Below are positions 58,642 to 64,000 of a stretch of 64,000 nucleotides of DNA, piece after piece; positions within the stretch are counted from its first letter, which is position 1, and each line of letters starts with the position of its first letter. Made by a program: the position numbers and the translations under genes. This stretch comes from Plazaster borealis (lineage: Eukaryota > Echinodermata > Asteroidea > Forcipulatida > Labidiasteridae): contig CM037462.1 of NCBI GenBank assembly GCA_021014325.1, forward strand, positions 1,582,318-1,646,317, in the 5' to 3' direction. The notes below the pieces were generated by a model. That model was given only the letters and a program-made list of their open reading frames with translations, did not search any database and had not been told where the DNA came from.

Positions 58642-61600
58642 AGGCTTTAGTTCGTCCACCTGTTTGCCAAGGCCCTCCTTATAAAACTTCCTTTTGCCTC
58701 TCTCTCTCTCTCTCTAGCCACTCTGGGCAATGTAGCCATGCCCATGTGGGTTGTTCTGTCATCTATCCATCTTCTTTTGCTGCCATTCTGTCATTCATGT
58801 AGTCCACCTGTTGTCTTGGACCCTTGACACATGGCCTGCCCATCTCCATTTGATCTCCTTTATTTGTTCAATGATGTCCTTTGACTTTTGTTTTCTCTCG
58901 TATTTTGTTACCTTTATCCTCCAGTATCGTTAAATGTACCATTTTCTCTCCGTGGCTCTCTGTGTTGTTCTCAAGTTAAAAAGTATACCTAAGGAGATTT
59001 TTTCATATTTTTATTATACCTGTTTGTCCCCTTTCATTAATACTTTCATTAATACTTTCATTTTGTGGTTAATTATGTTATCAGTGCTGGAGTTGGCCGT
59101 ACGGGAACTTACATCACTCTGGATGCCATGTTGGAACAGATGAAACAAGAAGGGCAGGTAGATGTTCTTGGCTTCATCTATCAGATGCGACATAGGCGCA
59201 TCAAGTCAGTTCAAACAGCGGTAAGTAAAGAGTAAAAAAGTTTCACAAGAACTTAACATTACAGTGTTCTTTCGGATTGTTTTGCTTTCAAATGGTCGTC
59301 TTGAAAACTAAGTAACAACTATGCAATCAGAAATTCCTTTTTTCATTATATTTTTTCAGTAACTTTTTTGTAATTTTAGGAGCAGTATCGGTTCCTTTAT
59401 GACGCCATTCTCGAGGCCTACCTGAGTGGTGATACAACATACCATGTCACAGAATACCGTCGTAAATTGACCGCTCTGAAGAAGACGGGAATGGAACAAC
59501 AATTTGAGGTGCTGACTAAAATTATTTAGTACACATTTGAGATTTCCTTTATCAAATTAACACTCTCTTTTTCTGCAGCTAATAAAATGAATTACTCTAA
59601 AAGAGGGTTGAAAAATATGTAAAACGAGTGTTGAATAATAGTTGAAATTCAAATTAAAGGTAAAAAGAGCAAAAATTGTAATGCAGTTTACTCTCTAAAA
59701 ACTTCCGGGTCAGAGTTGACCCGGATTCGAGTCCCATGGGGACTGACCCATTTCTGAGTTAGTATGACCCGAAAGAATCCTGGTTTAAATCGCCCTGGGA
59801 CTCGGAATCAGGGTCCATCCTGACCCGGGAGAAAGTAGAGTGTAGATTGGATAAGGAAGAGGTGTTTATTGGCACCGTAAGATAACAAATCCTTCAGTCC
59901 TTATGAACCGAGAACAATAATGCATTGATATACCTTTAAATTCAGTTTTTCAGAGAAACCCAAGGTTGGAAAAGACATGTAATGTGAACAACATCTCTCA
60001 AGATAAGACTGGTTAAGTTTATTCGTTTATCTTTTAGATGCTAGAAAAGCTCAGTTCTAAACTTCCCTTCAAAAAAAGTGAGTCCGGAAAGCTGCCTGAG
60101 AATGTGACAAAAAACCGATATCCAAACTTTGTGCCAAGTGAGTGAATTTTTTTTTTAAATCTTCCTTGTAAAATGTAAATTGCCTCATTTTTTGCTTAAG
60201 TATTTAAATTCTGATATATTTCGATGTTTTAGCTCGTACCACTCTCAGATTAGATTGTAATTTTCGTTGTCAGAATTTAGAAGTTCCATTTTTTCATTCA
60301 TTGCATTATTTAGTCGGCTATTCGTAAAAAGGGAATCCTTAAAGATCAGAACTCCACTTCCCATACGCAGATAGGAAATAAAATTTAAATCCATTGATTT
60401 CATGTAGGCCTACCTTTTGCTTCAAATAAAGGAATGGTTTAACAAGAATTGGCCTTCTCTATAGTTTCAGAGGAAATTTCCATTGTTTACGTAGTTCTCA
60501 GCATGCTCACACTTCCCGAAAACAATGGATTTACCCGGTAAGTCTGCTGCCACCTAGTGTACCAAAAAGTCTCTCATTAAAATGTAATTTCTTACAACCT
60601 ACAGCCGATCGTTCTAGGCCATATCTGATGACAATCACCAGCGATGAGGACACCAACTACATCAATGGGACATATCTGCCGGTGGGTAATTAGACTGTTC
60701 GTGTCTCATGCATATTCAAACATTTTTGACAAGTTAAAGTGTGCGATTTTCTTTCGTTCACACTCAAAGTCATGAACATGTTTCCGAATTACTTGCATCG
60801 GGGATAAAGAATATTATAAATTTTTGTTGTTACCCTTACCCAGATGTGTGTTGAGCACTGTATACTCAAATTATTCCTTACTCCTGTTGAAAAATAACCC
60901 ATAATACATATTACACGGATGGGATTCGAACCAGCTACCTTTGCAATTCTACGAGCAGATGTAACTAGACCATGTTCCCGAAAGGTTACCGAACTTTAGA
61001 TGACATGCGAGACTTAAATTACGTCACCGAATAGTGTCAACATGATACCAGTGATTTATTTTGCATTAACAATAGAAGCTATTGTCTAATTACATGTTGT
61101 TTATTTATCATTTTAATGAGTCTGGATCAGTGGCAGTTACCAGTCTTCATGGGGTATGCATGCACTATAACAATATTAAAAGAAATGACTTGTTGATTAT
61201 TCTCATAAAAAAATAGGGCTACCGTCAGAAAAACAGGTACATCGCTACACAGATGCCTACACCGAACACCAAAGGTGACATCTGGCGTCTGGTCTATGAC
61301 CACAAATCAACCTGCATTGTCATGCTCAACCAGTATGATAAAACCGATGAGGTGAGGGGGTTTCCGACAGTGGGCCACTGCAAAACTTGTACCTTCATTT
61401 GTATTCAAAGTTACCTCAATAGGAACAAACAAGGTTTCAAATTGTGACCGTCATTTACAAGTGCGGATAGGCCTACTAATTATACAGTCGACTCTCGTTA
61501 TAATAAGATCGCTCGGACTGGCCAAATTACCTCTTTATAACAGGAAAGTTGTTAAGAGGACAGCAACTTACAAAGAAACAAAAAGCAGAAATGAGATTCG

Positions 61601-63124
61601 GGATTTCAGGCTGTGTTCTTTATAAAGCATAACCTCTTTATAACGATGGGTCAGGCCCACTGGTCCCTGACCCGTAAACGTGTCAGGCCCACTGGATCCG
61701 GAATCCGGGTCAATTCTGACCAGGGATTTTTTAAGAGTGTAGGATATTTAAAAGATTGATGCAAGATAATATTAAGGGATATCAAAAGGACGGCAAAGGC
61801 TTTTCCATCAAATATCAGTTTCCACTAAACACTTTTAATAAATAACCGGTTCTAATGAAGTATTTCTCTTTAGACCATGGTTCAGTACTGGCCGGATTCT
61901 GGACCGATGGAGTTCGGTCCCCTGGTCGTTGAGCTGCAAGAGACCAATGAATATACAGGAGTCATCAGTAATTCATTCACTCTTCGGAAGAAAAACTCTA
62001 AGGTAAGAAAAGAAATAAAACGTGACATAATATGTAGGCCCTATAACTTGATAATTGTGTTGAAACATCTCAATAGACCCCTTGCATTTGCCGCCATCGT
62101 TGATGAAACGTGCACAAGTGAAAGGCTATCATTGGCTTAAAGTCTTGCACAGCGTGTACACGTGTGCACTTTTTCATTGTTTGTCATCAAAGATAGCGGT
62201 CAATGACGTAAATTGCAATCCATCTATGGACGATTAACACTTTCATCACCTTCGATAATTTTGGCGATACTAACGTTTTCCAGCTCGAGCCTCCACGGAC
62301 CGTCTGTCAGTTTCAGTACCTAGACTGGCCATGTGATCAGGATGTCCCGAGATCATTTGAAAACTTGCTGACTCTCATCCAACTCACTGAAGATTGGATA
62401 AAGACTGGTGAAGGCCCTATCATCGTCCACTGCATGTAAGTATAACATTATGCATTTAAAGTTGGTCAACTAGTTGGTCAACCAAACGCTTCTATTCCTC
62501 ATTATATGGTTGGTCCAGAGCTGTGTATTGAAAGAGTTGAGACACCTTGCGATAAGAAGCTTTTCTTTGTCAAAAAATTGCAGGGGTGCGTTGTGCTTCA
62601 TTTGGACCGAAAATATGGCGCGTATCATCCACGTGACCAGAGAAACCTGGTCTCTCCATGTCACAACTCTCATTCTCTTTAATCGACACAAATATTCCTC
62701 GAATTTGTGCGGTTTTCCTTTTACATCGTAAACTAATACGGTCCGCCATTTTGTAGAACCAAATTTTTGACTCCACGAAATGGCAGACCATAGTTCACGA
62801 AGTAAAAGGAAAGCCACACAATTTCGAGGTATATGTGTGTGGATCAGTGTATTCTACTGAAAAACCATCTTTCCAACCATTATTCAGTTCATAGCAAACG
62901 TTTCCAACATCGCCCAATCCAAGGCAACGTGTCCCTTTAATGATAAAATTAACAATCACTGATACCGTACTCTTTACTTACCGACAAGGGATGGCCTGGG
63001 TCGTTCGGCTGCCTTCTGTGCCTTGATGACACTCCTTGAGAAGTTCAAACAGGAAATGGTCGTCGGTGTGTTCCAAGAGGTCCTTCAACTCCGCACAGTT
63101 AACACCAGCATGATGTACTCGTTG
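36263..63124 (+). CDS. Gene B: receptor protein tyrosine phosphatase with fucolectin and Tie-like ectodomain
   Basis: Twenty-eight exons join in frame (1052 codons before the 500-N gap, 382 after). Order: signal peptide; two fucolectin/F5-8-like domains (exons 2-4, 5-7); Ig resembling the first Ig of Tie receptors (exon 8); second Ig (9); three EGF-like modules (10-13); four FN3 domains (14-19); gap; PTP D1 (20-22); D2 (23-28). D1 has [20 protein letters not shown] and SVQTAEQY, so it should dephosphorylate phosphotyrosine. D2 has WPC and HCMDGLGRSA and is probably regulatory. The transmembrane helix and N-terminal half of D1 must lie in the gap. The start is the first ATG after an in-frame stop (36248) and opens a clear signal peptide. 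The final exon after MMYSL is outside the window. The partner is unknown; sugar binding by the lectin domains is inferred. Confidence 0.9.
36944..38026. mobile_element. 1.1 kb element bounded by CGTAACCCTCC inverted ends
   Basis: The left end is CGTAACCCTCCATCCTCCC (36944), the right end GTGGAGGGTTAC (38015-38026), with a third internal GTAACCCTCCGG near 37126. The ends resemble the 5333-7026 element. The interior is noncoding and hosts the MITE at 37813. Confidence 0.6.
37813..38010. repeat. MITE with TTACAGAAGCGTTAAAGG ends
   Basis: TTACAGAAGCGTTAAAGGGA at 37813 is mirrored by GTCTCTTTAACGCTTCTGTA at 37991. The 198 bp unit is AT-rich. Confidence 0.85.
38027..39449. other. Intron sequence, no further feature
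   Basis: Intron 1 of gene B. Open frames on the minus strand (38543-38779, 38888-39130) lack any family signature. Confidence 0.5.
39450..39570 (-). mobile_element. LINE reverse transcriptase fragment
   Basis: The minus strand encodes [20 protein letters not shown] and, further on, [14 protein letters not shown]. This matches the conserved 'vQNaAARl...LhWLPvrqRI' stretch of CR1/Jockey-type non-LTR retrotransposons. It is a short dead remnant just upstream of gene B exon 2. Confidence 0.7.
39636..39749 (+). CDS. Gene B exon 2: fucolectin domain 1, part 1
   Basis: It encodes 38 codons, phase 1-1, with [20 protein letters not shown], the start of F5/8-like fucolectins (typically 'ASQSSTy...ASRAVDGn'). 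Confidence 0.85.
40291..40377 (+). CDS. Gene B exon 3: fucolectin domain 1, part 2
   Basis: It encodes 29 codons, phase 1-1, with [20 protein letters not shown]. The NPWW and V-L pattern is diagnostic of the family. The following 'NR' sugar-contact position reads SYG. Confidence 0.85.
40621..40878 (+). CDS. Gene B exon 4: fucolectin domain 1, part 3
   Basis: It encodes 86 codons, phase 1-1, with ARYVSVDIP and [10 protein letters not shown], the C-terminal strands of the fold. A Ser/Glu/Asp-rich linker ([10 protein letters not shown]) follows. Confidence 0.82.
41305..41450 (-). repeat. tRNA-like SINE
   Basis: The minus strand has TGTGGGTTCGAACCCCTGTC (perfect B box) followed by GCGCCCTTGAGCAAGGCACT, the same body start seen in other SINE copies here. 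Confidence 0.65.
41873..41983 (+). CDS. Gene B exon 5: fucolectin domain 2, part 1
   Basis: It encodes 37 codons, phase 1-1, with [20 protein letters not shown]. It parallels exon 2 in length and phase. Confidence 0.85.
41984..42844. other. Intron sequence, no further feature
   Basis: Intron 5 of gene B. GGATCA-containing text near 42110-42150 is weakly repetitive; nothing else is recognised. Confidence 0.45.
42845..42934 (+). CDS. Gene B exon 6: fucolectin domain 2, part 2
   Basis: It encodes 30 codons, phase 1-1, with [20 protein letters not shown] then NRH. Unlike exon 3, it keeps the 'RNR' sugar-contact region. The donor is GTAATA, a weak consensus. Confidence 0.82.
43499..43720 (+). 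CDS. Gene B exon 7: fucolectin domain 2, part 3
   Basis: It encodes 74 codons, phase 1-1, with [36 protein letters not shown] and IAEVQVFT, the normal C-terminal half. Confidence 0.88.
43795..43875 (-). repeat. tRNA(Ser/Leu)-type SINE body, inverted fragment
   Basis: CGGGACCTACGGCTTTACGT and CCCATCCGAAGAATAAAGTA are the reverse complement of the 18300 SINE body. Confidence 0.8.
44380..45640 (+). mobile_element. RTE-type LINE remnant: endonuclease region
   Basis: Broken plus-strand frames encode pieces of an APE-type endonuclease: [17 protein letters not shown] text near 44930, [11 protein letters not shown] near 45130, [15 protein letters not shown] near 45222, and [12 protein letters not shown] near 45400 (the terminal DH motif). 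A linker near 45500 ([18 protein letters not shown]) follows. Stops and frameshifts make it inactive. GGAGACTTCAACGC is intact but the flanking frames are not. No reverse transcriptase region follows. Confidence 0.75.
45641..46290. other. Intron sequence, no further feature
   Basis: Nothing recognised beyond the LINE remnant's possible tail. Confidence 0.45.
47659..47860. repeat. MITE with long GCGAATTCGC-rich inverted repeats
   Basis: AAGCCCAGTTCATACTTCCT then GCGAATGC at the left is mirrored by GCATTCGCAGGAAGTATGAA and CCGGGCTTAA at the right. Arms exceed 35 bp and are flanked by TTA/TAA. Confidence 0.88.
47884..47955. repeat. 36 bp tandem duplication
   Basis: GCGACACTTTTTGAGGTTGA then TTTTTTAACA occurs twice back to back. 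Confidence 0.85.
48040..48783. repeat. Direct repeat, about 250 bp copies 490 bp apart
   Basis: TTGCGCAATCACCC, GTGCAATCGATT-type text, CTAGCGTTCAATGTTTCTT and AATAACAAAGACT occur in order at 48170-48300 and again at 48665-48783. Confidence 0.8.
49173..49750. repeat. Tandem array, period about 130 bp, five copies
   Basis: ACCATATCTC starts at 49173, 49313, 49433, 49563 and 49693. Each unit includes TTTTCAGTTATAGA, GGTTACCGTGAC and ACTTCCGGGTCAACCGGAAG. The units starting at 49433 and 49563 are nearly identical. Confidence 0.9.
49779..50606. other. Intron sequence, no further feature
   Basis: A plus-strand open frame at 49816-50040 has no family features; the rest is AT-rich intron. Confidence 0.45.
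50607..50933 (+). CDS. Gene B exon 8: Tie-like first Ig domain
   Basis: It encodes 109 codons, phase 1-1. [20 protein letters not shown] and [20 protein letters not shown] match the layout of the N-terminal Ig of Tie receptors ('dLtLvNslPLvsd...gaYfceg...irirT'). It has a lone KGCSD Cys and no obvious partner. Resemblance judged by eye. Confidence 0.78.
51242..51499 (+). CDS. Gene B exon 9: Ig domain 2
   Basis: It encodes 86 codons, phase 1-1, with [12 protein letters not shown] (core Trp) and [14 protein letters not shown] (D..Y.C). The first Ig Cys is missing (VNMTMVPSN instead of LTC). The donor is GTGTGT. Confidence 0.85.
51816..51947 (+). CDS. Gene B exon 10: EGF-like module 1
   Basis: It encodes 44 codons, phase 1-1, with [20 protein letters not shown] and [12 protein letters not shown], an eight-Cys laminin-style EGF. 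The donor GTTTAA is weak. Confidence 0.88.
52138..52293 (+). CDS. Gene B exon 11: EGF-like module 2
   Basis: It encodes 52 codons, phase 1-1, with [15 protein letters not shown] and [20 protein letters not shown]. The GCSC-GY-GLDC ending is the Tie-type second EGF arrangement. Confidence 0.85.
52462..52563 (+). CDS. Gene B exon 12: EGF-like module 3, first part
   Basis: It encodes 34 codons, phase 1-1, with [20 protein letters not shown] and CLKDTGEC. Confidence 0.85.
52726..52767 (+). CDS. Gene B exon 13: EGF microexon
   Basis: Only 42 bases, 14 codons ([13 protein letters not shown]), phase 1-1, between TTTCTTTCCGCAG and GTAAGA. It completes the third EGF module. Skipping it would keep the frame. 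Confidence 0.8.
52768..53380. other. Intron sequence, no further feature
   Basis: AT-rich intron 13 of gene B; nothing recognised. Confidence 0.5.
53381..53674 (+). CDS. Gene B exon 14: FN3 domain 1
   Basis: It encodes 98 codons, phase 1-1, with [20 protein letters not shown] and [18 protein letters not shown]. The donor is GTAAGA. Confidence 0.88.
53951..54250 (+). CDS. Gene B exon 15: FN3 domain 2
   Basis: It encodes 100 codons, phase 1-1, with [20 protein letters not shown] and [20 protein letters not shown] then GTGPLS, a canonical FN3. Confidence 0.9.
54675..54889. repeat. MITE with GGCCATGTCACACAGGG ends
   Basis: TATGGCCATGTCACACAGGG at the left is mirrored by CCTTGTGTGACACGGCCTTA at the right, inverted repeats of about 20-25 bp. 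Confidence 0.85.
55048..55274 (+). CDS. Gene B exon 16: FN3 domain 3, main part
   Basis: Phase 1 start, phase 0 end at GTCAGT. It contains [20 protein letters not shown] and [15 protein letters not shown], up to the F strand. Confidence 0.88.
55757..55826 (+). CDS. Gene B exon 17: FN3 domain 3, last strands
   Basis: It encodes [20 protein letters not shown] then KIG, phase 0 to 1, the F-G hairpin and G strand. Confidence 0.85.
55925..56225 (+). repeat. tRNA(Ser/Leu)-type SINE, long body
   Basis: The head GTGTCGTGGCTGAGCGGTAA is followed by TAGGACATTAAGCCGTAAGT, TGTACTAGGATTGTTCGTGC and GGTTTCCTCAGGCTTGCAAG, colinear with 18196-18490. Confidence 0.85.
56312..56418 (+). CDS. Gene B exon 18: FN3 domain 4, first half
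   Basis: It encodes [20 protein letters not shown] then [15 protein letters not shown], ending phase 0 at GTATGT. It is the counterpart of gene A exon 10. Confidence 0.88.
56990..57183 (+). CDS. Gene B exon 19: FN3 domain 4, second half, cut by the gap
   Basis: Phase 0 start after ACACTGACCAG; it contains [14 protein letters not shown] and [20 protein letters not shown], then runs into Ns at 57184 near the end of the domain (VLEVFT). Confidence 0.85.
57184..57683. other. Assembly gap of exactly 500 N
   Basis: A round 500-base run of N, probably a placeholder of unknown true length. By architecture it should hide the transmembrane exon, the juxtamembrane region and the N-terminal half of PTP D1. 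Confidence 0.95.
57770..57844. repeat. MITE right-end fragment (M1/M2 type)
   Basis: AACAAGTAAGTTTTCGG and TCATTACCAAACAATGACCT then TACCTTTA resemble the right ends of the TTAA-bounded MITEs. The left part is in the gap or absent. Confidence 0.55.
58139..58290 (+). CDS. Gene B exon 20: PTP D1, WPD loop to catalytic Cys
   Basis: Phase 0 to 2. [20 protein letters not shown] carries the WPD general acid Asp. It ends RTVIHC, the nucleophile Cys, split from the loop by the intron. It follows directly on sequence lost in the gap (no KNRY or substrate-recognition loop present). Confidence 0.93.
58602..58960 (-). mobile_element. RTE-type LINE 3' end with GAT-repeat tail
   Basis: The minus strand encodes [20 protein letters not shown] then RWT, the conserved C-terminal '[11 protein letters not shown]..DnRWt' of RTE-type elements. 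Past a frameshift comes [20 protein letters not shown], then a (GAT)n tail at 58602-58641. It is decayed by stops and an internal CT repeat (58690-58717). It lies in a gene B intron. Confidence 0.78.
59085..59220 (+). CDS. Gene B exon 21: PTP D1, P-loop and helix
   Basis: Phase 2 to 0. With exon 20 it forms [10 protein letters not shown], intact. Then [17 protein letters not shown] and [12 protein letters not shown], the start of the Q-loop. Confidence 0.95.
59380..59508 (+). CDS. Gene B exon 22: PTP D1 end and linker
   Basis: It encodes [20 protein letters not shown] and a basic linker, 43 codons, phase 0-0. The donor GTGCTG is weak, but the frame joins exon 23 to give the usual D1-D2 hinge. 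Confidence 0.9.
59689..59844. repeat. GGGTCA-rich MITE
   Basis: TACTCTCTAAAAACTTCCGG with GTCAG at the left is mirrored by CTGACCCGGGAGAAAGTAGA with GTGTA at the right. GACCCGG motifs recur inside. A related fragment lies at 61642-61741. Confidence 0.75.
60038..60137 (+). CDS. Gene B exon 23: PTP D2 start
   Basis: It encodes [20 protein letters not shown] then [13 protein letters not shown], phase 0 to 1. KNRYPNFVP marks the D2 N-terminus. Confidence 0.92.
60605..60681 (+). CDS. Gene B exon 24: PTP D2
   Basis: It encodes DRSRPYLMT and [11 protein letters not shown], phase 1 to 0; NYINGTYLP is the D2 'dYINA.flp' strand. Confidence 0.92.
60842..60972. repeat. One-armed copy of the 17872 foldback element
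   Basis: AGATGTGTGTTGAGCACTGT then ATACTCAA, and on the minus strand the B-box-like TGGTTCGAATCCCATCCG. The right arm is missing. Confidence 0.75.
61217..61351 (+). CDS. Gene B exon 25: PTP D2
   Basis: It encodes [20 protein letters not shown] and [20 protein letters not shown], 45 codons, phase 0-0; canonical for RPTP D2 ('GYrqknrFIaTQmPlpnT..dFWrLVyd'). Confidence 0.95.
61642..61741. repeat. GGGTCA-rich MITE fragment
   Basis: GGGTCAGGCCCACTGG occurs in two similar versions, and AATCCGGGTCAATTCTGACC is followed by TTAAGAGTGTAG, matching the right end of 59689-59844. Confidence 0.65.
61874..62002 (+). CDS. Gene B exon 26: PTP D2
   Basis: It encodes [20 protein letters not shown] and [14 protein letters not shown], 43 codons, phase 0-0. 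The 'QYWP...G' motif is preserved. Confidence 0.93.
62284..62435 (+). CDS. Gene B exon 27: PTP D2, WPD-loop equivalent
   Basis: It encodes [16 protein letters not shown] and GPIIVHC, phase 0 to 2. The catalytic Asp of WPD is replaced by Cys (WPC). Confidence 0.93.
62697..62829. repeat. Hairpin, arms about 58 bp
   Basis: CCTCGAATTTGTGCGGTTTT then CCTTTTAC is mirrored by GTAAAAGGAAAGCCACACAA then TTTCGAGG. It is an imperfect foldback in the intron before exon 28. Confidence 0.8.
62989..63124 (+). CDS. Gene B exon 28: PTP D2 P-loop (last exon in window)
   Basis: Phase 2 to 0. With exon 27 it gives HCMDGLGRSA, then [20 protein letters not shown] and [18 protein letters not shown]. The Q-loop Gln (normally MVQT) is replaced by YSL. 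The expected terminal exon (EQY..cYd) is not in the remaining 876 bases. Confidence 0.93.
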
Positions 63125-63871
63125 GTAAGTCCACTCGCTACAGAGTGTGCAAGTCTCGCGCATATTGGAACTTCCGGAACCATTGTGGTCCCAATCATAT
63201 GGATTCTTACGTAATTGGGATTTTGTTTCGTCATTTATTTTAGTTTAACGTAGTTTATGGCAATGGAAATTATATATGATGTTGGGAATGTAGTACTAAG
63301 TGACAAACATATGAAAGTAAAACTAATTCAACAAAATAACGAAGAAACCCCAAGAATAAGATTTGACCTCCGTTTCCGGTTACTTGAAAAACAAATTAAA
63401 ATGCTGCCCAACTGACGGGCCTATGTGATAGACGCACACATTCGGGCGTGACTGGCAAATGGAAACATACGTTGTATACATACCCATTAAAACACGTACA
63501 GATTTTCGCCTATGTAAATTTGTACACAAACCTTGAATTTTATTTATAGATAAAGTATGCAGCCAATATAATTTAATCTATCTATCATCGGGATATTACA
63601 AAGTCTTTCTAGAATGAAAGTTACCTTGGTACCCCCACACAGACTTAATTGCCCTACAATTAAAAGTGCCTTCCAATGAGGCGCAAGAATCCCTCGTTTA
63701 TTCTTGGGAACCTCGGGTCGCAGGGTTTTAAAAGTGTATCCAAGGCGTAGCTTTTACAGATTTTTCCGGAAAGGAAAATGTTGTAAAGAATGTCACAAAA
63801 ATATTAAATGGAAACTCAGTTTGTCCAATTGCGCCTTTTTAAACATTAGACTATTTTTAGTCATCGATCGT
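63125..63871. other. Intron sequence, no further feature
   Basis: No exon recognised in this start of the last intron. Confidence 0.5.
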
Positions 63872-63990
63872 TGGAATTTGTTTTATTTATTTATTTATTT
63901 ATTTGTTTATTTATTTCGTCTTATTTAACCAGGGTAGCCCCATCAGTTGTCAATGAACTGTTCTCCCTGGGGGCCCTCGATACGTAACAT
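63872..63990. repeat. (TTTA)n plus 'accagggtagccc' repeat
   Basis: A TTTA run (63880-63918) is followed by TTAACCAGGGTAGCCCCATC and TTCTCCCTGGGGGCCCTCGA, an inverted-repeat-bearing text that looks like the end of a dispersed element. The element runs to the window edge. Confidence 0.55.
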
Positions 63991-64000
63991 AAAAATACAC

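Overview
Eukaryotic, intron-rich, AT-rich genomic DNA, most likely from an echinoderm (sea star or sea cucumber type). The case rests on phase-1 exon-shuffled receptor genes with fucolectin, Ig, EGF and FN3 modules, tRNA-derived SINEs, RTE and CR1/L2-like LINE remnants, a TTAGGG-type repeat block and a very dense load of short inverted-repeat transposons. No bacterial genes, operons or CRISPR arrays are present. The species is inferred, not proven.

Left edge (1-7.8 kb): repeats only. These include a 1.45 kb interstitial telomere-like block at 2.76-4.22 kb, several MITEs, a CpG-rich stretch ending in a splice donor near 5.1 kb (possible orphan first exon), a 1.7 kb inverted-repeat element and a foldback element ending just before a start codon.

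Gene A (7.84-19.43 kb, plus strand): signal peptide, one Ig-like domain and six complete FN3 domains, plus the first half of a seventh. It looks like the ectodomain of a receptor protein tyrosine phosphatase (RPTP). It stops at a phase-0 half-FN3 exon, and I find no acceptable continuation in the following 17 kb.

Middle (19.4-36.2 kb): an intronless-CDS Tctex1-domain dynein light chain gene on the minus strand (23.35-23.95 kb). It has a spliced 5' UTR acceptor and two X-box-like (RFX) motifs at 27.9 and 29.4 kb. The rest is MITEs, a 0.5 kb tandem duplication and other repeats.

Gene B (36.26 kb to beyond 63.1 kb, plus strand): 28 exons are recognised. They encode a signal peptide, two fucolectin (F5/8-like) domains, two Ig domains (the first like the first Ig of Tie receptors), three Tie-like EGF modules, four FN3 domains, then a 500-N assembly gap, then two tandem PTP domains. 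D1 keeps its WPD loop and [11 protein letters not shown]2 looks catalytically dead. The last exon lies beyond the window. The transmembrane segment and the first half of D1 are hidden by the gap.

The most notable observations are a Tie-receptor-like, lectin-tipped ectodomain joined to a phosphatase rather than a kinase, and its truncated upstream neighbour. That neighbour is either a broken tandem relative or an alternative 5' end that could splice into gene B's phosphatase exons. Many introns also carry MITEs placed within tens of bases of splice acceptors.
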